The notes beneath the pieces are model-generated. The model saw only the letters and a program-made list of their open reading frames with translations. It did no database searches and had not been told where the DNA came from. Positions 46,849 to 60,200 of a stretch of 64,000 nucleotides of DNA are shown here, piece after piece (position 1 is the first letter of the stretch; each line of letters opens with the position of its first letter). The DNA comes from Mya arenaria. Lineage: Eukaryota > Mollusca > Bivalvia > Myida > Myidae. The stretch covers positions 10,743,723 through 10,807,722 of the forward strand of contig NC_069124.1 of the NCBI RefSeq assembly GCF_026914265.1. Direction: 5' to 3'. Position numbers and translations under genes: made by a program.

Positions 46849-47333
46849 CAGTGTAATTATACCACGTAATAAATTACGTCATAAATGCACGTCGGAAGGC
46901 AATATTTTGCTTCTATTGAAGACTTAAAACACTGATAACTTTTTATTTTCTTTACCATTTTAAATGAAACTTAGCGCAGTCTACGCCGCTTACGGAGCCC
47001 CACCTTCGGTCTTTCACCAAAATTTGATTGAGGGTTTAGTTTCTTAAAACACTTCGACAAACCTTTTCACAATACGGCCGTCTGACTGAGCACTGTCAAA
47101 ACATTATTTTGGAAACAGTTTTGTCGAAGTGTATCATGAAACTAATGACCTCATCAAATTTTGGTAGTAAAACAAATGCGGGGCTCTTTCAGCGACATAG
47201 ACTGCCCTTTGTTTCGTTTAAAATGGTGTTGTAAATGAAAAGTTATCTTTGATTTAAGTCTTCAATTTAAACGATTTTTTGCCTTCCGGCGTAGCATATA
47301 TGACGTAATTTATCACGTGGTATACACACACTG
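46849..47333. mobile_element. 485-bp palindromic MITE, family 2, copy B
   Basis: Ends are CAGTGTAATTATACCACGTA and the complement of CAGTGTGTGTATACCACGTG. It is in inverse orientation to 17,432-17,917. AGATA flanks both sides (46,844-46,848 and 47,334-47,338). The paralogous, uninserted site is at 42,268-42,272, where GCAGATAAATACAG is continuous. This proves the borders and the 5-bp duplication. Confidence 0.93.
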
Positions 47334-47477
47334 AGATAAATACAGAACAGACCACCGAAAGTGCTGATACATGTTCATTAATATATTACAAACTTTGTAT
47401 ATTTTTGTTGCATTTTAGTATCTTGACATGTTAATCAATATAAAAAAAAACTTATAAACAAATATAAATATATATAT

Positions 47478-47494
47478 ATGCATGTGTGTGTGTG

Positions 47495-47541
<47 letters not shown>

Positions 47542-47560
47542 TTGTGTGTGTGTGTGTGTT
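47478..47560. repeat. TG / TGCG microsatellite
   Basis: (TG)n, (TGCG)n, (TG)n. Polythreonine-histidine frames on the minus strand are artefacts. Confidence 0.95.
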
Positions 47561-47564
47561 GTAT

Positions 47565-48460
47565 ATTTAGTATCTTGACTGTTGACAGGGTAAAGGTGGT
47601 ATTTTTTATATAATGCTAAACCGGATAACGACCGCCCTCGATAGTGACAAAAGAAGGCCATTAACGAATCCATTCATGTGACTAAGTCACGTGACTGCAA
47701 AGTAAATATTACTAATCACTGGGCTTAAAACATACATTTGGGTGGGGTTACCTGACCCTACGTACGTAATAGGCGTCGAACCTATCGTTTTTATAGTCAG
47801 TTAAAAAATAAAGAGCTTTTAAATATGTAGTTTAAAACCTTCAATGCTTTATACAGAAGATAACTTTAACACCATTCTCCAATGGTGACAATATTTTTTT
47901 TTATATAAAGCCTAATTAAAAAGCCTACCTTCCCTACCTTTTTTGAAAAAGATGTTACCCTAAGCAAATCATTTAGGCCTTGGTCAAAAGGTTATGAATA
48001 TTTATATCAGAATGCTTCGGCGTCTCCTTGACTGCGGCATTCACCGCACCGATATACCTTATCCATCAACTAAGTCATAAAGAGGTAACGTCTGGAAATG
48101 TTTAGGGAAAATATCGGTCCATTGGTCCAGAACAGTATACATTGATCTAAAAGGGTAAATAAATAGAAATGGTCTGTATTCAAGAATGATACTTGGTTAA
48201 TATAAGCTCAATCTCTTGTCGGGGATGCGCAATGGATTTCCTATAATTTACAACTTTAGATATGATACTAATTTATGTACATACATGATGTCTCTTTATG
48301 GATGATGACATAATAATACAAAAATAATAGCCGGTGCTCTACTAGACGAAAATTACAGAACCGAACAGAAGAGAACAAAACAAAACAGAACAGAGCGCAG
48401 GACTTAGTTTTTTGACTGCACCATTTTATAGATCTTTAAGAACTTTATAAAATACGCGTC
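47565..48460. other. Intergenic, no gene seen
   Basis: No reading frame or paralogy was found. A short GAACAGAA/AACAAAACA run is at 48,360-48,395. Confidence 0.4.
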
Positions 48461-48464
48461 CGGT

Positions 48465-49260
48465 GTTTGTCAGTTAAATATTCTAAGAAGTGGATTATGA
48501 TCGACATCATCGAACGCTGACTAAGCATCACGGAATTTCAAGTTCTAATTAGAGTCATGGTCCTTGCCTTCTCTATAAAATTGTTCGACCATAAGAGCTG
48601 ACTTGATTGGAGATGCATACTTAGTAAAACCTCTCTTGGCATTTTTGGGATTTGCTAAACAAAAGGCGATATATATATATATATTCTGTCTCGCAAGATT
48701 AGTTCAACAACTTTTCAAATGATTTGTAGAACAGTTATGCCCATGTAGTTGGTTGCACCATTGGATTGACCGTTGTTTTTGAACATGGGCGAAATAAGTC
48801 CATTTTTCAAAAGGCTTCAAAATTCACCAAAATTGAAATATGAGAAAGATCCTTACTTTGATTAACAGTTTAACAAATGTTCAATGGAGATATAGTAATT
48901 ATCTTGATATTTCCCTGTGTTAATGATATATTCTACAGGCTTTACCTCCACATTTGTCACAAGTGCTTTTATGTGTTTAATTTCATTACGTACATGTATG
49001 CTTGTTTGGCATTCTTCATCAAACATTTCATTTCTGGATTCCTTAGCCAGCTGTTTAAAGTGCGTATTGAACCCGTTAAGAATATACCCTATTTGCCTTT
49101 GACTATTCACAAGTTTATGAAAGTATTTAGAGTCATATTTTCTCGATTCAAGTATTTTCTTCTTCCGTTCAATGTCTCTTTTTGTAATTGTTTGTCTAAA
49201 TGAGTTTCTAAATAGCGTTTTGTATGTGTTCTTTTCAATATACAATTTAAGGTTGTGAAC
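48465..49260 (-). mobile_element. Degenerate LINE fragment (pre-RT and early RT)
   Basis: The minus strand frame 48,862-49,245 reads DSKYFHKLVNSQRQ, a type of linker seen between the endonuclease and reverse transcriptase of many mollusc LINEs. Further on (about 48,780-48,480) come fragments like SAFDDVDHNPLL and MGITVLQI in more than one frame, with stops between. It is an old internal fragment, not the same copy type as 29,988-32,060. Confidence 0.5.
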
Positions 49261-49539
49261 CGTTGGTCTCTCTCCTTTTAAGGTATGTTTTTTATAATTA
49301 GTAGGTTTTCTTTAAAATCCCATAACATGGTAGAAGATTGGCACGAACTTCAGGCCGATTAGTATAAACAAGCTTGGCAGATTAACTATGCATTTTTCAC
49401 ATATCTCTAAATTGTTATCCGTTAACTTGGCACTTCACGGTTATTACAAAGAAATTTGAAAAATGTCACTACGTTGCATATATGATGATAATTCAATTTC
49501 ACACCATAAATTATTAGAACAATCTGGGCTCCTGTCTTT

Positions 49540-50050
49540 TAAAGTTAGAAAGATGAGAAAAGTAGCTGTGGGAACGTTCAAAATTTTAAATAAATAAGGA
49601 CCCAGTTATTTAAGCGATCGTATTACCTTTAAAGATTCAAAATATAATTTGAGGTAACAGTAACTGTGTAAGAAATCCCTAACCAAGAACTCAAAGGTAT
49701 GGAAGAAACTCTTTCCGCTACTCGGCAGCTAGATTTAGGAACTCGCTGCCTGACACACTCAGACTGTGTTCGTCATACAATCAGTTCAAAACCCCGATCA
49801 GTGGCTGGAATGGAACAAAGTGTCCCTGCTCTGCGTGTGCCGGGTAAGGGGTCCACGTGCTGGCTTACGAGTAAGTTATCATGTTATGTTACCCTGTTCT
49901 TTTTTGTTACATTTTTCTTTGCCTTCTTTTTTAGTTTCATTTCAGTTTACTTGCATTTACTTATTTATCTGTTTTCTATTTATGTTTGCTTGCATGTTTC
50001 CGTGCTTCATATGTCACTTATTTTGCTATTTACCTTTTGCTCATTTTAAC
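49540..50050 (+). mobile_element. LINE 3'-end fragment
   Basis: GPSYLSDRITFKDSKYNLR and VWKKLFPLLGS, followed by NSLPDT-like and FKTPISGWNGTKC-like wording in neighbouring frames, resemble the extreme C-terminus of CR1/L2-like LINEs. Stops and shifts abound. It diverges from the minus-strand fragment at 48,465-49,260, so they are two insertions or an inverted one. The TTTTTGTTACATTTTTC-rich tail region is read as 3' untranslated. Confidence 0.45.
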
Positions 50051-50059
50051 ACTATAGCT

Positions 50060-51690
50060 AACATGTATATGTAAATGTATGAAACAGGGAATTGGCCTCA
50101 GACTGTCCATGCTGTTTGATTTGTTAAGAGTGTCTTGTTCTGTTATGCTAAGTCTATTGTGTCCTTGTGAGGTAGTTGCTGATCAGTTCTTTTAAAATCT
50201 GATAATGGGGGATAATCATTTTTTAGCAAACTCTTATCGGTCACACTTTTGTGTTTAGATTTTAGGCCAAGGCCAAGATCAGCAGCTTCCACACAAGTTT
50301 TAATGTTGTACTCATAAGCTTGTATGCATGTATTGTATTCATCTTAGCTTATAATACTTTCTGCCGGAGTTCGGCTTTCTCGCAAATTCTGTGATATATA
50401 TGTACAAATTGTGTTTTTATAGTATATATTATTGTAATCTTTAGTCCCCCATTTTACTCAGGTGATGGTTTTATAGGGTAAAAGCTGTATGTTTTTTTTT
50501 AATTTCATTTGATTCTGTGTTATATAATGTTATATATACATGTACTTTAAATATGTGCTATGTCTGTATCATGTTATATTACAACAGGTGACTGGTCGGC
50601 TGTGAACGTTTCAAATAAGCCTGTGAAATGTTTATATACAAGTTCATATGGGTTCATAAAAACACGTCCCTTCATCGCAACCACCGGAAAAGACCACAGT
50701 TATTTTTACTTTATGTTTCAGATAGACACTAACATGGCTTTTCACTTTAAAACAGCTTCAATTGAAAAACAAGTAACTGGCTGCTGTAGAACAATCCAAG
50801 ACATCTAATTTAATCACAAGAAAACATAGGGTTGACCAATGCGTTGTCTCACAAAATTGAGTAGTAGTACATGACCCTGGGGTCAAGACGGAATAAGGCT
50901 ACAAACAACCAATTTACATAGTTCCACAGGTAATGATTTTTCCAATTTTTACACTGAATACTATCAGTTTTTGCGATACAGTGTCAAATGATGTTAAGCT
51001 CTATACAAAAAGGTCATCTGTTTCTTCTTGACCAAGGGGGGGGGGCAGATAACTGTGGTCTTTAGCCAAAAGTATGTTTTTGTTCAACATTTCTTTCGTG
51101 CCGTTTTGACTTAATACAATTGTTTGAATTGCTTCCCTTATATCCAAAACAGCCACTGATTTAAAAATCAATTCTTGACAATCTGTTGCGTACAATCAAC
51201 AGTTTTCTTTATTGATCGAACATGTAAGTTGACACATGATCCATTTGTCATAGTCTATATTACAATATATACTCTCAGTTTTATAAGGTAAATTCTTTGC
51301 CTGTTGCAGAATGAAAACAGTTTCGTAAAAAACATTCGCGTAAATAAAATAATTATTATTGCATTTGACGTGTGTGTTACTTTTACTCGAATCAGTCTCA
51401 GTTGAGGTTAGAAACCAATTAATAAATTTCATGTGTATTCTTTAGTCAATTGCCCAATTTGAATGTCAAATAACACTGATTTCTAGTGTTTCACGACTTG
51501 CAACACCATACGGTATTAGGGAAAAAAGATTGACTTATGATTTAACAACATTAGAAAAAAGTTATGTTTTCTATAAGAAAAATGAAATTGTTTGAACATA
51601 ACCAGTGTGTATTTGATGACGTGGTCACATCTGGTGCAGGAAAGCAAACAATGCAGTGAATATGTAAACAAAAAAGTTCCAGCATGTTTA
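50060..51690. other. Intergenic, no convincing gene
   Basis: An 82-aa frame at 50,560-50,808 starts just after an acceptor-like ACAACAG and has balanced composition (TGDWSAVNVSNKPVKCLYTS...). No donor or partner exon follows, and it ends in a stop. I leave it as an unproven open frame. Confidence 0.35.
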
Positions 51691-51691
51691 A

Positions 51692-51850
51692 TGCACCAGT
51701 CAATTGCAACCACAACCCCACCCAGGTCAGGGGGTAAACCGGGGATAGCCGGGAAAATGGGCCGTGTTTTAACCTACCAGGTGGCCCCGCAGTGCCAGGT
51801 GCATGCGGTGGTTTTGTCTTCTCGTCATAAATAGCAAGGAATGGGCCTTA
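51692..51850 (-). mobile_element. GC-rich MITE, family 1, truncated copy
   Basis: It starts with TGCACCAGTCAATTGCAACC and runs about 150 bp matching the reverse complement of the right half of 15,997-16,309 (GGGGATAGCCGGGAAAATGG, GTGGCCCCGCAGTGCC). It then ends abruptly near GGAATGGGCC, without the other terminus. Confidence 0.8.
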
Positions 51851-51854
51851 TATA

Positions 51855-54235
51855 GGGTCACTGGGTAGTCCAAATAATTATACATTGGCGGATTATTTTT
51901 AGATTTTTGATATGGCAAATCCTTCACGTACAAATTGTTTAGTATCAAAAGTGGGTAGTTGTTCCGATCAGGATTCCGGGATAAAGCATATAGAGTCTAT
52001 AAAATATCATAAAAACAAGAAATATTACCAGATAATGTTATTTTATATTAGTTCCGTACACAAAAAATAAATATCCAACTTATAATTATGAGTTTGACGG
52101 CTTTTTTTCATTTCATTCTGTCAAAACATAACGATATATACATGAAGGGCACCTGCAAGGCTTCAGGGCACAGTTTTAAATCGCTCGGAACATTTCGGCC
52201 ATGGCCGAGTTGTTACGATTGTATAACGAGGTCTATCTCGAAGCTTTGTCGGAGGAGGCCGAGTTATTACGATTGTATCGAGTTGTTCCCCTTCGCATAA
52301 TTGTTTTCTTTGTCAGTCAACTTTCGTTTTATTGGAAAGGTAAACAACTTGTTTTAATGCATTAAATGCTTGTTTAGTGCAAAATAACATTTCACTTACA
52401 TGGTAAAATATGAATATAACTCTTTATGATCAATTTCAACCATAAATTACTTCACTTAAAACAATTTCAATATTTTTAAAACACCCCCGTTTTTTGCACA
52501 TTCCCGTTTAGACGTTAGGGATTGGAAGAATCCCATATAACACGTCTGTTATTTTAGACTAGGTCACTGGGTTGCGGGGGCATTATGATGAGTAAATTTT
52601 CTGCTGAGCTAATCGATGGCCAGCATGGTTCCGGTCGTAAAATAGGTTAAGTAAACAACATTTGTGCGAGCGTTTGATGATTTAGATCTTTTTATTCATT
52701 ACTTGGAAAACATTTATCGGCTTTCTTTTTGTAAAGAATTTTATGAGGGGGTAATAAAGTTAAACAGACACTCTGGACTGGATCTCTCAGCTGGATGACA
52801 CCGGATATTCCTGCCACATTACTGTGTATTATACACAAGAACATCAATTGTCGCCTTTTTAATCCAGATGTGTCTTTTTTATGATAGGGGTAATAAAATT
52901 TAGATCGATCCCAGCATATTATTACCCTTTGATTTAATGCAATTATGACATTTCAAAGAAATGTTACAATTCCATCTTGGAAATGCATTCACAGATGAAA
53001 TAAAAGAATTTTATATTTCATCATTGACACCATTTATTAGATAAATTAATTACCTATAAAAAATGTATTCACATAAAAAAGATTTGGAAACAATTATTTG
53101 GAGTAATATTGATTTTAAGGTCATACTGCTGTATTCATTTGCTCATTTTCGAATATCCTGAAAAGTACCTATACAGATAAGGACTGCTTATCAGTAAGAT
53201 GGCTATTGACTGGGAGGTGTAATCTGGCCACTTGTCTATGTGCTAAAGGGTTAAGGTAGCTGTTAATTTTCTGAAGGTTTTTTTTTCTTTGTTGTTGTAT
53301 AAATATAATTGTAGTCAGTTTTATAAAACTCATCCGAACTTTACTCGTAATCATCAAATCACTTGGTTCGTATTCAAACATAGTTTGATCCCTAAGAATT
53401 ATGCTTTGCAACTGTGAACATTTTCATTAAAATTACAATATTCCCATTGTACCCCCAGCACCTGTTAAAATACCTGGATATCGCAGTTAGCCTCATTGAG
53501 GCGATATGCCATGTGCAGATGAACACAGTGATACGTGTACCACTGTGTTGGCTACCACAGAATATTTCCCCGCGAATTGTCGCGATGATGCGATCTCTTG
53601 CGCGAAGGTAATGCATTTTTTGCATCAAACGTGTGGATACTAGTGTAGTTTGAAATGGTATATTTGGTCAAACTTGTTTTCATGCTTAAATTTTGTTTTT
53701 ATCCTTCCTGTGTAAGTGTTTTAAGGGCATTTTCACTTTCCTAAGCAGATTGCCAGAATTCAGCTACTTGACAATTAAAAAAAACAAAAACTTTTGTGCT
53801 GAATATTATAAAAAAAAATTATTGTGTGATAATTTTGTTTCTATTTGTATGTCAGTCACCAATTATTCAATGAATAAATAAGCTTGAAGTGCACACTTTA
53901 AATTTTACCAATTTGAAGCTTAATATATTAGAATTTCCCCAAACAAAAAGGCTCTTCCAAGTTTTCAAAGAAAAAGCCCTGGTTTGTGAAAAAATATGCT
54001 GTAAACAAAATATTATCAACTTGACCAGAATTCGAACATGAATGTGTTGAGTACCAAATAGCAAATGTTTTGATGGGAGCGTAACAAGTGAGAGTTGAAA
54101 AAGCTTGGACTACCAACCATGGTTTAATTTATGTTCCAGGCACATCCTACTTACATGGACGTATGCTGCTTTTAGTCTGCTAGGGTCCATAACAAACACA
54201 GATGTCACAAGATAACACTTGTTCAGGCATACATT
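51855..54235. other. Upstream of PDZD8, no gene seen
   Basis: AT-rich. A direct repeat of GGCCGAGTTRTTACGATTGT occurs twice at 52,204-52,277. PDZD8's promoter may lie here, but no TATA or start-site motif could be chosen with confidence. Confidence 0.4.
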
Positions 54236-54239
54236 CAAA

Positions 54240-57200
54240 ATGATCCTAGCAGCAGTGTTGGTCTCTTTTATACTTGGAGCGATGGTCACTCTAGTTACTC
54301 AGTGGTTGTTTGCAAGACAGTGGTTTTACAAGCAACCCTGTCTGTTGCCGCCTTACAGGGAACAGCATCATAAAATTGAACTCCCAAAGGTATTGTATAA
54401 ACATCAAAATCTAGAGATTTATTAACTGTTGAATAAACAGGTTATTTGTTCTGTTTGTAACAATTTATGATTGCTAAATTTTGCTGGCTAGTGCTATGAC
54501 TAGCCTGTGGATTTCATTTGTGAAACACATACATTATTAACTATTATGGCATTTTTAACCAGGTTTTTAAAAAGGGCAGTGTGTTGCAGAAGCATGACAG
54601 TGTTGAAAGAGAAAAGGCAGATTGTATAGAGTTGTGAAGGACTTTAAGATTATGAATTATGCAGGAAATATTTGAAATTGTGTTTAAGTAATTTTAGGTT
54701 TCACCTGTCATGCACCACATTACCAGGGTATGTAAAGTTTCAATGTATTTAATGTAGTCACCTATTATTATGACACTATAAACACTAATTTAAACATGGA
54801 TCGGTTATTCAAAAGTAAAATATGTTTTGCATGTCCTTTATTTCTTTCTAGCCACTGTCACAGAACTTGTCAGATGGAAAGAAGAGAGGGAGCACCAGAG
54901 ATTCAGGAGCACCATCAGAGACCTCGAGCCCGAGTCTTGACAGAGCTAGTGATCAGGGTCTCATTCTCAATATTCTGACTCATTTTCTTTTCAATGAACT
55001 GAAGGACACTGCAAGAGTTAGAAGGTATTTTCCTGACGAATAAAGTATGCATTTTTAGTCAGTTGATCCGTCTCTTAATATTTTTCCCCCTTTGGCATGT
55101 CTCTTTTTCTAAGGTTTCATGTGTCGGCCTTGTTGTGCACAAACTTTGGCATTGGCTTATTGTGTCTTCAAGACATACTTCATGAGCCATATGAGATTCA
55201 AATAATTTACAATTGTATTACAATTTGATAACTATTCAATCATTTCAGGGTACTAAAATTATGTCTGGGGTTTTTAATAGCTTTATTAAAAACATGATTA
55301 CTTCTATTCACAAGTAACACATTACAATCATACATTTCCACATGGCAATTGAAATAATGCCTAGCACTGAGTTCATAAACATATTTATTTATGTGTATTT
55401 CAATGTATATTTTGTATGTTCATATTTGAAGTAACTGTCAAGGATGCTGTTAATTATAGATGGTATACGTTAGTGTCATTTTATTATGATAACATGTTAA
55501 TAAACAGATTGTCTCCATTGGCAATTCCATAAAAAAACCTTAAACCTTGGCTGTTACTCAAAAATTGTTCGAGGTATATGAGATTAAAACGGGATACATG
55601 ATTTAAACTCGTTTTTTGTTCAATAAATTAAGTGGTTCCTTCCCTTTCAGATGGATGGCAAGGAAATTAAATGTTGAATTTGAAGAGATGCTGACATCTA
55701 CAACAGGAAAATTCATGAATCAGATTCAGGTCTCAAAATCTTTTACAACACAGTTCTAGCTCAGTATTTCAATTAACTGGTTATTATATTTTGCACAAAT
55801 ATCAAATGTTAAAATAATGTTGAACAAATGTGTGTCTGCGCAGTTGGTAGCAATGGAAACATTAAGCATTGTTTATTCAGGTACGAGACTTCAGTTTTGG
55901 TTCCTGTTTCCCAACAGTTAAGGCTGTGGAGCTGATCAGTGTAGAAATGGACAAAGAGAAAGATTTTATAAAGGTTAGTTCTCAATTACGGTATATAAAA
56001 GTTTATGTTTATCATCTTTTATTGGACTTACCTGTATGTTTCAAGACTCTAAGTTTAAGGTAAACACAGATTCTGTTGTCCAATGTATGTACGGAATTAA
56101 TGATAGATAATACTCCAGGATAGACTGAGTGCAGGGGAAAGATGGTGAGAAATATCAGATCATCATTTTCAAAATAGGAAATTTCAAGAACTTCCTGAAA
56201 TCAAACTTGGAAAAAAGAACTAACCCCTTACATTTTTTACACACTAGAAAGCAGACATAGCCCTTGACATTGACTACGAGGGTGGTTTCCGACTAACCCT
56301 TGATGTGGACATCATATTTGGGGCGTGGGCTTACCTGTCAATTCTAGTTACCCAATTGTCGGGCCGTGCGAGGCTCCAGATGTCTCGAACCCCTACCACT
56401 CATTGGTCATTCTCCTTCTACGACGTGAGTATTCTAATTCTGTGATTTCTTCAAGCCTGGTTTTGTTATTGACTTGTTTGACATATACGATTTTTTTCTT
56501 TTTTCATCCTTTTGGGAATAATATTTGGTAGTTCTTTGCATTGAAAAGACGCAAAAAATGTACCCAGACAAAATGGCGATGGTTTTCAGTGTGAAAATGA
56601 TATTCAGAAATGAATTTGCTTTCAGGACACTTATTAACATTTTAGTAATACAAATTGTTATTCCTATGTAACACTTCAGTTTAAATTAAATGGCTTTAAT
56701 AAATGATTATTTCCGAAGATCGATTACAATTTGAGACCAATTTTCAATTCTTAATCATGACTCATTGATATTATTCAAACAGGACCCAAGAATGGATTTT
56801 GAAGTTGATTCCAGATTTAATGGTCGGCCCATTCCACAGATTTCTTCATTGATTATAAACCAGGTATTTTTCTGAGACAGATGTTATAAGCTCGACTATT
56901 CGAAGAATAAGGAGAGCTATACTACTCACCCAAGCGTCGGCGTCGGCGTCACCCCTTGGTTAAGGTTTTGCATGTAAGTTAATATCTCAGCAACTACTTG
57001 AGGTTTTGCATTGAGACTTTATACAATGGTACCCAACCATCCAACCTACTTAATTTACCAAGTTAGATAACTCTAGTTTGCATTTAATGCAAAAAATAGG
57101 TCTTTATTATTTGACTTAGAAATTCTGGTTAAGGTTTTGCATGCAAGTACTCATAAGTTAATATCTCAGCAACTGCTTGAGGTATTGCATTGAGACTTGA

Positions 57201-60200
57201 TACAATGGTACTAAACCATCCAACCTACTTTATTAACCAAGTAAGATAACTCTAGTTTTCATTTAATGCAAATAATTTCCCTTTATTATTCGAGTTATAA
57301 ATTCTGGTTAAGGTTTTGCGTGCAAGCACACATAGGTTAATATCTCAGCAACTACTTGAGGTATTGCATTGAGACTTTATACAATGGTACTCAACCATCC
57401 AATCTACTTAAATAACCAAGTAAGATAACTCTAGTTTGCATTAAATTAAAAAAATGGCCCCTTTTTTATTCGACATAGAAATTCTGGTTAAGGTTTAGAA
57501 ATTCTGGTTAAGGTTTTGCATGTAACCACTTTTAAGTCAATACCTCAGCGAATACATCATGTATTGCATTGAAACTTTACACACAGGCTCCAAACCATTT
57601 AACCTTCTTATTTAATCAAGTAAGATAACTCTATCTTTCATATTATTTAATTTTTGCCCCTTTATTATGCAACTTAAAATTCTGGTTAAGGTCTTGCATG
57701 TAAGCACACATAGGATAATATCTCAGCAACTACTTGATGTATTGCATTGAGACTTTATACAATGGTATTCAACCACCCAACCTAATTGAATAACCAAGTT
57801 AAATAACTGTTTGTTACAAATAATTGCCCTTTATTATTACACTTAAAAATTCTGGTTAAAATTTTGCATGTAACCACATTTATGTTAATATCTCCGCACA
57901 TCATGTATTGCATTGAAATCTAATCTAACAGTGGTCCATGCATGTTTCGCCAAAACTTTTCAATCCTTACACTGAAAAGCGGCGGAATAGTGGAGCGCGC
58001 TGTCTCTGTGACAGCTCTTGTTTTTATCTTTTTATCAGCCTTAAGATTAAAAGCAATGTCTGCTGTTTCTGTTTCAACTGATTTGAGAGTGATTAGAACT
58101 TTGCATTTTAGCTTTTAATTTATTACTACATTAGCTTGTAAAATAAGTCAACACATTCGATTTTTCAAATGAATATCATGTAATAAATTGTAATAATTGT
58201 GTTATTTCTATTTCAGATAAAAAGGACTATTAGGAAGAAACACGTTTTGCCAAGCTATAAGATGAGATACAAGCCATTGTTCATTAAGCCAGAGGTGTCG
58301 TTTGTTGAACATGACATTTGTTTCCGTGGCAACAGGCTTGGACGAGGCAAATTATCCGTTAAAGTACTGAGGTGTAGCCGTCTACAGGAGTTGGATCGAA
58401 ACAGTAAACTGTACTGTACTCTGTCTGTTGGTAGGTATCTTATTGTACCCACACATGCTCTCATGACTTCTTTCGTACTGAGAAATATGTACAGTATACA
58501 TGTAGAAGATTTGATCATTATTTTTTGTTTACAGTTGGAAAAACAGTAAAAATAACTTAGGGGTACTCCATTTAAACATATAACCTCCTGGATGAAGGCA
58601 CTTAAATTATGCCACCCCCCTACAGAAGCAAAATTACCCTTGTGGGGTTCAAATTAGTGAAAAAAGACACCTACCTATATACTATTTAAATAATTGCCTT
58701 CCCCCCAGGGGTTGTATGTTTTACTGGAATAGCCCTTAGCATTATTATTTTGATTAAAAGTCAGTTGTTTTGAGAAAAAATAATTGGATATAAATAATTA
58801 ATTCATCATTACACCAGTTTAACACAAATGTTTATGTAAATGGGCTGTCTTAAAATACTGTTTAATGAATTTATTCACTAACAAATAAGTACAAATAGTG
58901 AAAAAGAACTTGATGTCTGTGTTTTCCAATATAAGTTTTGAGTGTTAAATATATATTAGACAAGGAGTCCATGGAAGATGTCTGGAAGCAGAGTTGGAGG
59001 GCCCTCACCATAACCTTGAAGCCTACGACCAACCATGGACTCTCACTAAAAGAGGTAACAACAGTTTTAAACAGCACAGAACCCTGTTTGTTCACTTTTG
59101 TGTAATGAGCATTCATTTATGTACTGGTACTTAAAGTGCACATATTTTTGCATGCTTAGATTTATTGAAATTGAGAGAAACAAAAGCTGTAATTTGTGCT
59201 GAAAAGTGTGCGCCAAAAATGTTTGATAAACAGTCGAGCCCCTTTGGCTCAAACTCCCAGGGACTGGCGAATATACCTCTAGTCTCGGAAAATTTGAGTC
59301 AAGCGGGAATGCTTACCTTCAGTATAAAGAAATCAGTCCATAACATCCAGTTCAAGCCAACGAGAAATTCGAGCCAAGCGAGTTCGAATCTACATGTGTA
59401 TTAGCACTTTTGTTACCGTTAGATTCAGAAGGAGTAAATAAGATTGTATGAGTTCTTTAAATGGAAAAGACATGAAATGTCCAAAATATTTTCTCAGTAT
59501 AACAAGATAGGGTAAATGTTTCCATCTGTTACAGCAATTATCTGGAGACAAGACAGAGAAGAAGAGGGTGGTTATTGATAGTGTTTTGCCTGCTAGCCCT
59601 GCCGCGGAAGCCGGCCTCTGTAGGGTAGGTGGAGTCAAAATAATGTCTACTGCTTAGATTTTGTGAGGGTTTAATATTAGTGATCTTTTTTTGTTATTTA
59701 ATCAAGATTGAATTTACACCAATCAAAATGTTAATTATTTGATATTTGTCAATAATAATATATGTCACGATTTTAAAACCTTTTTTAGTTGGCTGAAACC
59801 AATCCAAAAATATGAAAAAGGGACCAAGATGAGTTATAATGATCTACTGAAATTAGACTATAATTAGACCAAACTACTTCATGTCCTGGAAGGAATGTGT
59901 TATACTGCTATATAAATATTAATTTATAGTGACATGCCATGACTTAATGGTTTTATTACCATAAGTTTTTCAAACATGGTAAACTAAAGTTGAACATACT
60001 TGTACCTGGTGCCTCCACCCCCCCAACTCTGTTACTGCTTGTTGATTATAAAAGCAGTGTTAAGAAAGAACTAGTTTGGTCAATTCTTGTAGGTGTAATG
60101 TACATACATATACACAACAAGTATGTGTCATTTTAAGTTAACTCAATTTAATTTACCTAAAATTACCTTAAAAGTGCACTCACTCACTTTTTCAAAACTT

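Noticed and set aside
50560-50808. 82-aa frame after an acceptor-like site
   Set aside because: No donor, partner exon, motif or paralogue. Kept only as a note in the intergenic entry.
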